A stretch of 64,000 nt of DNA, taken from assembly GCF_046630445.1 (NCBI RefSeq), contig NC_092334.1:110355001-110419000 (forward strand), given 5' to 3'. The stretch comes from Rutidosis leptorrhynchoides (taxonomy: Eukaryota > Streptophyta > Magnoliopsida > Asterales > Asteraceae). Of the stretch, positions 35,091-45,197 are shown piece by piece. The notes under the pieces were generated by a model. That model was not told where the DNA came from, made no database searches, and worked only from the letters and a program-made list of their open reading frames with translations. The translations under genes were made by a program, and so were the position numbers. Each line of letters opens with the position of its first letter. The first letter of the stretch is position 1.

Positions 35091-37076
35091 TGATGTTTCG
35101 CGAGGTGTATATAAAATACTATTAAATTTTACAAGGAAATACTATTAAATACGATACAATTTTACACAAGATATTTATTTATTTAGAGAATGGATATACT
35201 TAAACCTTGCTACAACACTTATAGGCAGTGTACCTAATCGTACAGTAGTGTAGTTTTTAGTAAGTCCGGTTCGTTCCACAGGGAATCTTTTTAAACAAAG
35301 CTTAACGCTACATTAGTTTACTTTTATAAAAATACAAATATATATATAAGTAATATTATTATTATAAAGGGGGGTTTTTACCGTTTAATGACCGGTTTGT
35401 CGATTTTAAAACTTTAGTCGCAGTTAAAACCAAATGTAAAATAATAAATACAAGACTTAATTTAAAGCGTAAAGTAAATAACGATAATGAAATTGCGAAT
35501 AATAAAAGTGCGATAAAATAAACTTGCGATAATTAAAAAGTACGATAATTAAAAGTGCAATTAAATACAATAACAATAAATAAAAATGCGATAATTAGAA
35601 GTGCAATTAAATATAAAATAAAGGAAATTAAATATGAAATAAAAGAATTATGCTTATTTAAACTTCCGTAATCATGATGTTTGACGTGTTGATTTTAGTT
35701 TTATGCCCATGGGTTAATTGTCCTTTGTCCTGGATTATTTAATATGTTCATACGGATTTGTCCATAATAGTCCATCAGTCATAAATATAAAGAGCGAAAC
35801 CCTTCGTCAAATTATTCTTATTCCCGAAGTCAAATATTCCAACTAATTGGGGATTCGAATTGTAACAAGGTTTTAATACTTTGTTTAATGAATACACCAG
35901 GTTATCGACTGCGTGTAAACCAAGGTTTTACTACTTTGTTAACAATTACACCAATTACCCTTGAATGTAATTCACCCCTGTTTCAACAAGTCTATTAGCT
36001 ATTAATCCAGTTCCGTATCCGGTAAAATGAATAATTATTGGTATTTATAGATATCCCGCCCACCGTATCCAGTCAAGCGTATGTGGTTATATATAAATAC
36101 GTCGAATTATAAGTTTGTATATTAAATTAACAAGGTATTGTTTAGTTAATATAAAACCCATTAATAGCCCATAGTCTAATTTCCACAAGTGTCGTTCTTT
36201 TGTCCAAACCCCAATTATGGTACAAAGCCCAATTACCCAATTTTAGTAATTAGCCCAACATCATGATTACTTCGGATTAAATAAGCATAATAATAACTTA
36301 GCTACGAGACATTAATGTAAAAAGGTTGAACATAACTTACAATGATTAAAAATAGCGTAGCGTTACACGGACAGAATTTTGACTTACACCCTTACAACAT
36401 TCGCTAACATACCCTTATTATTAGAATTAAAATTAAAATTAAAATTAAAATTATAATATAAATATAAATATATACGTTATAGATAGAGAGATGGATATAT
36501 TTGGTGGATTTTTACAATCAGAATGCGCGAGCTTTATAGGCATTTTCAAAATTAGGGGCTCCGCGACTCGCGGCATTTTTGGCCTTCAAACTCCGCGAGT
36601 CGCGGAGATTGAAAATACAGCTCAGTCCCTTTTGGAGTCTTTCTTGACGACGGTTTTAAATATTAATATAATATATATATAATTTTTAAGAATTATTTAT
36701 ATATTATATTATATTTATGTGCATAGTTGACTTGTAATTTTTAGTCCGTTGCGTCGAGCGTTGAGAGTTGACTCTGGTCTCGGTTCCGGATTTTCGAACG
36801 TCCTTGCGTACAATTTAATATCTTGTACTTTGCGTTTTGAATCTTGTACTCTTGTAATTTCGAGACGTTTCTTATCAATAATTGGAACCTCTTTGATTGT
36901 CTTTTGTACTTTTGAGCTTTTTGGTCGTTTGCGTCTTCAATTCGTCGAATCTGTCTTTTGTCTTCACCTTTTATTATTTAAACGAATATCACTTGTAAAT
37001 AGAACAATTGCAACTAAAAGCTTGTCTTTCTTGAGGAATAATGCTATGAAATATATGTTCGTTTTTAGCATTATCA
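35091..37076 (-). repeat. LTR of B (3' LTR in element orientation)
   Basis: 1986 bp. It contains degenerate TGCGATAAAATAA-type repeats (about 35490-35620), an AAAATT hexamer array near 36427 that is one unit longer than in the other LTR, and a GC-rich stem-loop at 36559-36607. Confidence 0.95.
36559..36607. repeat. GC-rich inverted repeat in LTR of B
   Basis: Arms CTCCGCGACTCGCGG (36559-36573) and CCGCGAGTCGCGGAG (36593-36607) are exact reverse complements around a 19-base loop. Each arm is itself an interrupted palindrome (CCGCGA, one base, TCGCGG). Confidence 0.92.
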
Positions 37077-37094
37077 AATATTCCCACACTTAAG
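37077..37094 (-). other. Polypurine tract of B
   Basis: On the minus strand CTTAAGTGTGGGAATATT runs straight into the LTR start TGATAATGC. Similar tracts recur at 38357-38368, 38704-38714 and 42896-42908. Confidence 0.75.
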
Positions 37095-39344
37095 CGTTGC
37101 TTGTCCTCAAGCAATATCGTCTTGAAATACCAGAATCACTTCTTTATTCTTCACACTTTGTACATCAGTGATTTCTATACGGCGATATAAACAATGGTAG
37201 TAACGATATGGTTTACAGTCCCACATGACTATAAAAATTTAGATCCATTAAGGAAATTGGATCTTTATGAAAACATTTGATCATTTGAAAATTAAATCTA
37301 GTTTTTACCCTAGATAAGTTTTTCGGAATAACCCTTCACCGGTGTTTGCAAAATATTTTTGTGGGTTTGGTGGGTTTCAGATTTGAAAATTTTAGCTCAA
37401 AACTTATGGTTTTGTGTCACCCACTTGCTAACCTTGTATTTGGAAAGCAACACGTCCAGTTTACTTGTCCCGTATATTACCTTTCGGTAAACTACCGTCC
37501 GGTTGTAAAGGAAAGCGTTGAACAAGCAACTGTTAAGGCAATGTCCCCTGACATGCTTTTAATTATGGTCTATAATGTGTCGGACGCAATTACTATCCTT
37601 GGTAGGAGCAATAGTAAAGCTCACCCTTATGATTTTTCGGTCTGGCACAAGGTCCTGTCTTTGACCATGCTATGCAACCACCGTTCTTACGGTTGACACT
37701 CGATTTGGTTCAGGTGACCTAATGAATTCCAGGTGAATTCCTAGGATTTTACGTTCAATGGTAATGAACGCATTGAAAATAGGGTTTTCAGAAAACAAAT
37801 CGGTTTGTAATTTTGATCAAAATATTTTCTCGTTCAAGCTCGAGTTTAGATATCATTGAATTCCATGAGTTTATAATTCTCAATCTTTAAGGTCAATCTC
37901 TAGGATTGAGTAATATCAGTCTTAAAAGCTGATTTTTGATCTTTTAAGGAGATTATCCTTTCTGGGGATCTGATTCATTAGTCTTATCCAGCTAATTTGC
38001 ATGGTGCCCCCCCATTTTACGAGATAAATCCTTCTCATGGTTAGGATAAATCTGACCACATGGCGACCCTGTTTAATGCTGAGGTCCGTGGATTTCCTGC
38101 TGATTTTAGTGATGACTTTTCTAGATTTTTCGTCAACCTACAGCTGGTCTGGACGACAACTTCTTGACCTAAATCAAGAAGCGCGTGTCTTTTTCGGAAG
38201 ACTTTACGTCCTTTTAATGATGGAATTGATTCATCGTGTAGATCCATCTTTCTTACAGTAAATCAGGTAAAACAGTTAATTTAGTCTAAAGCAAAAGTAT
38301 TTTCAGTTTATTTGTACAAAAATATGTGACATATGTTTTGAATAACTTGGAGAATTTTCCCACACTTGGCTTTTATTTTCCTTTTTATCGTCCTCTATTC
38401 CATTTTAAATGAATTTTAACATTTTGGTTTGTTTCTCAATTTATGTCCTTTCTGAGGTAACAATAATTTCGGTGTTAAAACCTAGTTTTATTGTTCATAA
38501 ATATGTATAAACATGATTTTGAGTTCATTTAATTGAAAATTTTGAAAATTTTTACTAGAATTGGGTAGTCAGTATATAAGACTAGGGATGTTCTTTATTA
38601 TCAGAGAGCACTAGATTCTAATACAACTACTGCTTTACTAGTATTTTTAATGGTAACCAAGTGTTTAAAGTAAAAAATTTTAAAATCTGAAAGAATTTAA
38701 CCCTTCCCACACTTAAGATCTTGCAATGCCCTCATTTGCAAGAAATCGGTAACAATTTAAATTATTGAGGGTGATTTGTGTGAAAATGATTAAATTTTTA
38801 CGAAAGTTTCTAAATATATTGGCGTTTGTTTGCTGAATGATAAATGGTGCACATCATTTGTCCATTCCGTCTTGTTGTTATTTCACATATATTTTGCATC
38901 TTGTCGTCAAAATTAGTTGCTTTTGCTGAACTTAATGCCAGTCTTTGAAAATGCGTTGTTTTACCCTGTTGTGTACATAAGATAAACTGCAAACATATAT
39001 ACATATTTTTGAAGTTTGGTATATTACCCCACATTCAAAAATTATTAAAATCTAAGAATAAAAGTTAGAAAATTATAAAAACTATTACAATATTAACATA
39101 AGTATTAAACGTATCAACATTACAAACTACAAAATAAATAAAACTAAGTAGACTAGGGATGATACTGGTACCAATAGGGGTTCCAAGCATAACCATAGGT
39201 GCTATAAAATGTTTCGGCAGGGTTATACGTAGGATATGGTGGTTGCATCTCTATAGACCAGGGAGGGAATATGGGTTTCGGAGTAGGAATATAGTTTCTA
39301 CCTATATGTTGGCAATGAGCTATGATTTGGTTTTGATGAACTTG
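37095..39344 (-). other. 3' untranslated region of B
   Basis: 2.25 kb between the env-like ORF and the polypurine tract. No minus-strand ORF with recognisable motifs. A plus-strand ORF at 37346-37696 is antisense to the element and lacks support. Two extra polypurine-like tracts are present. Confidence 0.7.
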
Positions 39345-40498
39345 TCAATCTTCAAATGCTCTCTGTCTAGCATTTTCGTATTCCTGTGAAGCTATAAACC
39401 TTTGCATTTCTTGCATTTCATTTCCCCCTCCTACATTACCTTGCTGTTGGTTTCTCTCAACCTGTGGATGTCTACCATGGTATTGTACTGCGGCGTTATT
39501 TCGCCTCTTCAAAACTTTCGCACCATGGTATACATTTAAACCTATTGTATCGCGGGGTTCTGGTTCTTCCACTAATAATCCCCCTGACTTATATCCACAC
39601 CGAGATATTCAGCAATCAAAGTAATAAAAATACCACCTCCTATTATGCTATGCGGTCTCATCCCCCTAACCATAGCTGATAAATAATAACCCACACAATA
39701 AGGTATACTTACAGCGCTTTGTGGGTATCGAATACACATATGGTAAAACAAATCCTGTTCATTTACCTTTTCCTTGTTCTTACCTCTTTGTGTAATCGAA
39801 TTAGCTAAAAACCTATGAATCACTCTTAATTCAGCTCTATCTATATCCAAATAAGAGTAATTTCCCCCTTTGAAACGGTGATGGCTTGTCATTTGACTCC
39901 ATACACCGTGTGTATCAAAATTTTCATCTATCTTTCTACCATTTAGTATCAACCCTCTACAATCGGCAGATGCTAACTCCTCAGGCGTATATATACGTAA
40001 AGCCTGAGCCATGTCTAGTAAAGACATGTGGCGCATCGAACCTCCTAACAAAAATCTAATAAAAGATTGATCGGTTAAACTAGCTACCCGATCATTTAAT
40101 TCTATACTACACAACAATTCTTCACACCATACTTTATATACAGGTCTACGCATGGTGAATAAACGTACCCAGTCATTAAAAGTAGAATTATCATACCTCT
40201 GTACAAGTAATTCCCTAATTGGCCCGGCCAATTCTACAGCTTCTAATGGTCCCCATTCTATGACCCTCGGTACCTCAACAACTTTAGAATGAAGAGTATG
40301 CAACCCCCTTTGATATTTTGGATAATCTATCCAAAGTCTGTCAAATCTCAGGTTCGGGTGCAAATCTTCCAAGTGCATATCAGAAAATGTCATGACTGGA
40401 TGAGGTATATCTTGCTTGTAGTAGTTATCCACCTCCTGTTGTTCCGCATTCTCAGTAGGAGCATTGCGAGCTTGGGATGAAGATTCACCCCTTTCAGT

Positions 40499-42309
40499 CT
40501 GCAAAACACATCAAACACAATTTTTGTGCATCCAAATATGCATTAGTGTCAGCAAAATCATCAATCAAAATAATTACAATGACATGATCAATTTATATCA
40601 AACTTAAGCTCATTTTCATATTTTTATCAAATCTACACTTTTTTAAATAAGCATATACGAAAATGTTTGCCAAGTTCATAAGCATTCAACTCAAATAACA
40701 TGTCAAAATAATCATTACTAGCAATTAAACAAGTTTCAAATGGCATTATCTCTCAAAAATCAAGTTCATGAATTTTAGACTTGAAAAAGTCCACTTTAAT
40801 TCTCAAAATCATGTTTAGGCTCAAATTTTGGATCATTTAACTACCTAAACATGTTACACTACTTAATTTAGCAACAATTCATGACAAAAATCGGCCATAA
40901 CCTGTTTATATCAAAAAGCCCTAAATTTGCTCAAGAACACAAACCCTAGATTATTCTAAACTTGAAGTTTAAGGCTTCTAATCATGTTAAATAGCATCAA
41001 TCTAGGTTGTACAAGCATAATACATAAACAATTTAAGCATAATTACACTAAAAAGCATCAAAATCAAATTGGGGAAAAAATTGCTCAAGAACACTAATTT
41101 TACGATTAAATGGTGTTTAGGTGTAGAAATTTACCGTTTTTCTTGAGTAATTCCTTGATAGCATCCTTCTCAACATGATTTTAGTAAAAAATTTGATGAT
41201 TAACGGTTAAAAATTGTGATTTTGGGGTGTATTTTTCGGGTTTTTCGTGCAGTTATTTCGCAGTATGTGTTTTGTGGTGTGTGGACTGATCAGTTCTTTG
41301 CGTTATATTTTTTTTCTGTATTTCGGTCCTCCCGCGACTCGCGGTGTTTAAAGCTTCAAACTTCGCGAGTCGCGGAGTTTGTTTGTTTTTTTTTTTAATA
41401 ACATCTTATACTAATTAAAACAATTAATTAATTAATTTAAAATTTTGTTTCCCTTGTTATTTAGGACGAGGTCGTTTTGGATCGATGTCCTAGTCCGTCC
41501 TTCGACAAAATTTTAAAATTTGTCTTTTTGTAGAGATTGTTTTAAAAGCTAAGATTTTTGGGTTTTTTTAATGTTTTTGGCATACTTTAATTCAATAAGA
41601 TTAAAAATAATGATAATAAAAGTTCTCGTCCCTCCCTTGGGTAAAGCAATTTCGGTTCAAAGACCTAGTCTTCAACTTACGACGAATTTTAAAAATCATA
41701 TTTTTAATTTAATGAGATAAAGTAAATTTTTGTTTTTAAATTCACACAATTTAAATATAAAATTCAAAATTAATATTAAAAATTCACACCAAACTTAAAA
41801 TTTAAAATGCATAAAATTAAAAATTCATATTTTAAAAATTAAAAATTCACACCAAACTTATATTAATTTTTCAAATATTTACAATTTTAAATATATTGTT
41901 TTTACAAAGCTTATAATTTTAATTTAAGATTTAAATATTAATTTTAAAAACATGGTAAAAATAAAATTAAAAATCTTTTTGGCTTTTTATTCCACTTTAA
42001 TCAATCAAATATTATCAAAAATATGCGCCCCTCTTTTCGGTAAAGTAATTTCGGTTCCAAGACCTAATTTAACTCATGACGAATTTTTGAAATATTTTGG
42101 GTTGATTGATTAAAGATATTTATACCTTAAGAATAAACGTTAAATTTCGCAGTGATGTAATAAATTTTTTGAATGATATCAATAATTTCGGTCGCCAAAC
42201 CTAATTTTATTCGATACCAATTTAATACTTTATAGCGAATAAATTAGCGTTTATTATCAAAAGGTTTAAAAATAAAAATAAATAAAAAATAAAAACTGTA
42301 CAGACTTAC
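40499..42309 (-). other. Predicted intron of the env-like gene of B
   Basis: GTAAGT at the 5' end and TTTTGCAG at the 3' end on the minus strand, AT-rich and without ORFs between. It contains a GC-rich palindrome pair at 41332-41377. Confidence 0.6.
41332..41377. repeat. GC-rich inverted repeat, internal copy in B
   Basis: CCGCGACTCGCGG (41332-41344) and CGCGAGTCGCGGAG (41364-41377), same design as the LTR hairpin with a similar TTCAAAC loop end. Confidence 0.88.
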
Positions 42310-42325
42310 CTGTGAGATAGTATTC

Positions 42326-42742
42326 TTAGTTATATGATCTATCCCATTCATAAGATAGTCGGTTTAATTGGTTTTCCATAGCTACATAGGCGTAACCTCG
42401 AGCATTCAGTGTTTTTTCTTTTAAACATATGAACGGTCCGTCTCTGCATAAAGTAACAAATTCGGTATTTGAATAGGTTTGATTATTTGAACATTTACCT
42501 CCATGTGACCATTTTTCGCATTTGTGACATCGTTCTAGGTGTCGTGCTCTTCTTTTCACTGCGAATTTTGATTTTCCTTTACCAAATTGTAACTTATTAT
42601 CTTCGCATCTGGATTCTTTTCTAACTCCGTCCATTCTTTCTCTGATTACTGATACTAATTCACTCGGAAGTGTGTCATTATTACGTTTAGTGATCAAAGC
42701 ATGTAGCATTAGACCATGGTCTAGTTCACAGGCAGTCTTCAT
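42326..42742 (-). CDS. Small Cys/His-containing ORF of unknown function between pol and env-like gene of B
   Basis: 138 codons from ATG at 42742 to TAA at 42328-42326, same strand as pol. The middle is basic (residues about 54-70, with KRRARHLER) followed by CHKCEKWSHGGKC, a Cys/His arrangement resembling but not matching the retroviral CCHC spacing. The C-terminal 8 codons overlap, in another frame, the predicted first exon of the env-like gene, and the donor site lies 16 bases past its stop. I do not recognise the family. It could be an accessory nucleic-acid-binding protein or a degenerate ORF. Confidence 0.5.
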   Translation of the reverse strand: MKTACELDHGLMLHALITKRNNDTLPSELVSVIRERMDGVRKESRCEDNKLQFGKGKSKFAVKRRARHLERCHKCEKWSHGGKCSNNQTYSNTEFVTLCRDGPFICLKEKTLNARGYAYVAMENQLNRLSYEWDRSYN

Positions 42743-42905
42743 TTCCTAAAAAAATAAAAATTCAGAATGGGGGGAGAAGACTAGTTCTTTAGGGTCTGCT
42801 AGGGAAAGACCATTCGGGTTTCATTTTCGAGAACTACACGAAAACAGACAATCTAACTCTAACAGAAATACATATTATCCTTTAAAGACTTGATTCTCCC
42901 CACAC

Positions 42906-44471
42906 TTAGTTAGCTGTGGTATCGAAATTGTGATTAACTTCATTGTCAACTTCCATCGGACCATGTATGTAATGTTTAACTCTGTGACCATTAACTTTAA
43001 ATTCAATCCCATTTGAATTTATTAATTCTATAGTTCCGTATGGGAAAACTCTTTTAACTATGAATGGTCCAGACCATCTTGATTTCAATTTTCCAGGAAA
43101 TAGCTTGAATCGTGAATTGAAAAGAAGAACTATGTCTCCTTCTTTAAATTCTTTTGAACTTCTGATTCTTTTATCATGCCATTTCTTCGTTCTTTCTTTA
43201 TAGATTAACGAATTTTCGTATGCTTCATGTCTTAATTCTTCTAATTCGTTTAGTTGACTTAATCGTAGACGTCCAGCTTCATGTAAATCAAGATTACATG
43301 TCTTTAAAGCCCAAAATGCTTTGTGTTCAATTTCTACTGGAAGATGACATGCTTTTCCATAAACAAGTCTAAAAGGTGTGGTTCCAATTGGAGTTTTGTA
43401 GGCTGTTCTAAAAGCCCAGAGTGCATCCTCCAATTTAATGGACCATTCCTTCAGATTTGATCCTACGGTTTTCTCTAGAATACGTTTTAAAGCTCGGTTG
43501 GTATTTTCAACTTGTCCACTTGTTTGTGGATGATATGCGGTAGAGATTTTATGAGTTACTCCATATCTTTTAAGAACTTTCTCAAGTTGATTATTACAGA
43601 AATGAGTACCCCGATCACTTATTAAAGCTTTCGGTGTTCCAAACCTTGCAAAAAGACGTTTTAAAAAGTTGACTACAACTCGTGCATCGTTAGTTGGGAG
43701 AGCTTGTGCTTCCGCCCATTTAGATACATAATCAATGGCTACGAGTATATATAGATTATTATGAGATTTTGGAAATGGACCCATAAAGTCAATACCCCAA
43801 ATGTCAAATACTTCACATACTTGGATGACATTTTGTGGCATTTCATCACGTTGACTTATTTTTCTGGCCCTTTGACAAGCATCACAGGATTTGCAAAGAA
43901 GGTGTGCGTCTTTGTAAATTGTAGGCCAATAGAATCCAGCATCATAAACTTTTCTTGCTGTTAGTTGAGGCCCATAATGCCCTCCTGTTGGTCCTGTGTG
44001 ACAATGGTTTAAAATTTTACTAGCTTCATCTCCAAATACACATCGGCGTATTATTCCATCGGGACAACTTTTAAACAGATGTGGATCTTCCCAAAAATAG
44101 TGTTTTATATCACTGAAGAATTTCTTTCGTTTTTGGTACGATAATCCTTTTTCAAGGAATCCACATACTAAGTAGTTTGCATAGTCTGCAAACCATGGGA
44201 TTTCTTTATAGTCTATCTTCAATAGATATTCATCAGGAAAGTTGTCTTGTATGGCCGATTCATTTAGAACTTCTAATTCGGGATTTTCAAGACGAGAAAG
44301 ATGATCAGCGGCGAGATTTTCTGCTCCTCTTTTATCTCGGATTTCAATATCAAACTCTTGTAAGAGTAAGATCCAACGGATTAATCTTGGTTTAGCATCT
44401 TGTTTCGAAAATAGGTATCTAAGAGCAGAATGGTCGGTATAGACCACCGTTTTTGCTAGAACGAGATATGG
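42906..44471 (-). pseudogene. pol of B, part 3: end of RNase H and integrase
   Basis: Same frame as part 2, opened again after the TGA at 44474-44472, ending with TAA at 42908-42906. RNase H end: [13 protein letters not shown] and [11 protein letters not shown]. Integrase: His in [12 protein letters not shown], Cys pair [11 protein letters not shown] motif residues in [16 protein letters not shown] and [10 protein letters not shown], and a C-terminal [15 protein letters not shown] module. No chromodomain follows, as expected for Athila. A polypurine-like tract starts at the stop codon. Confidence 0.9.
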
Positions 44472-45197
44472 TCAAAATTTGTCAAAAGCAAAGACAATAG
44501 CAAGGAGTTCTTTTTCAGTAGTTGTATAGTTCGTTTGTGCTCCTTGTAACGTCTTACTAGCATAATATATAGGTTGAAATTGTTTTTCAATCCTTTGTCC
44601 TAAAACGGCTCCCATTGCAAAATCACTTGCATCGCACATTAGTTCAAATGGTAGATTCCAATTTGGTGTTATCATGATCGGCGCATTAGTGAGTTTTTCT
44701 TTAAGAATATTAAAAGATTTGATACACTCATCTGAAAAGATGAATGGAGCATCCTTTTCTAGGAGTTTATTCATAGAAGTGGCAATTTTAGAAAAATCTT
44801 TTATGAAACGTCGGTAAAAACCGGCATGCCCTAGAAAACTCCTAACTCCTCTAACATTGGTGGGATGTGGAAGTTTAGCAATTACATCTACTTTAGCTCT
44901 ATCCACTTCAATTCCTTCTTTTGAAATTTTATGTCCAAGAACGATGCCTTCTTTAACCATGAAATGGCATTTCTCCCAATTAAGAACTAGATTTGATTGT
45001 TCGCATCTAATAAGCATTTGTTCCAGATTAACTAGACATGATTCAAATGTATCACCGAAGATTGAAAAGTCATCCATGAAAACTTCCATGCATTCTTCTA
45101 TCATGTCGTGAAAAATCGCCATCATACACCTTTGAAAGGTTGCTGGGGCGTTACAAAGTCCAAATGGCATGCGTTTGTAAGCAAAAGTACCATAAGG
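44472..45197 (-). pseudogene. pol of B, part 2: reverse transcriptase palm and RNase H
   Basis: Continues pol in the same frame after the TGA at 45200-45198. RT: MPFGLCNAPATFQRCM, catalytic FMDD in EVFMDDFSIFG, FLGHAGFYRRFI. RNase H: LMCDASDFAMGAVLGQ, TTTEKELLAIVFAFDKF. It ends at a TGA at 44474-44472. The context suggests a single-base change of an Arg codon (CGA), typical of methyl-cytosine deamination. Confidence 0.9.

Larger units (their letters stand above)
39345..42351 (-). pseudogene. ATHILA ORF-1/env-like gene of B, predicted to be spliced, frameshifted near its end
   Basis: The main exon reads from 40498 to a TAG at 39574-39572 and resembles the ATHILA ORF-1 family (for example FIRFLLGG, LRIYTPEELA, GGGIFITLIAEYLGV). 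There is no ATG at its 5' end. Instead TTTTGCAG (40506-40499), a good 3' splice site, precedes it. Upstream, CACAG/GTAAGT at 42314-42305 is a near-perfect 5' splice site. Joining 42310 to 40498 removes an 1811-base intron and connects an ATG at 42351 in frame after 14 codons. This matches the idea that Athila env-like ORFs use spliced RNA. A run of five C (39580-39584) before the stop suggests loss of one base, and an alternative frame continues to 39345. No obvious membrane segment is seen, so an envelope function is unproven. Confidence 0.72.

Noticed and set aside
37346..37696. 116-codon plus-strand ORF in B
   Set aside because: It is antisense to the element in its 3' untranslated region, with no domain.
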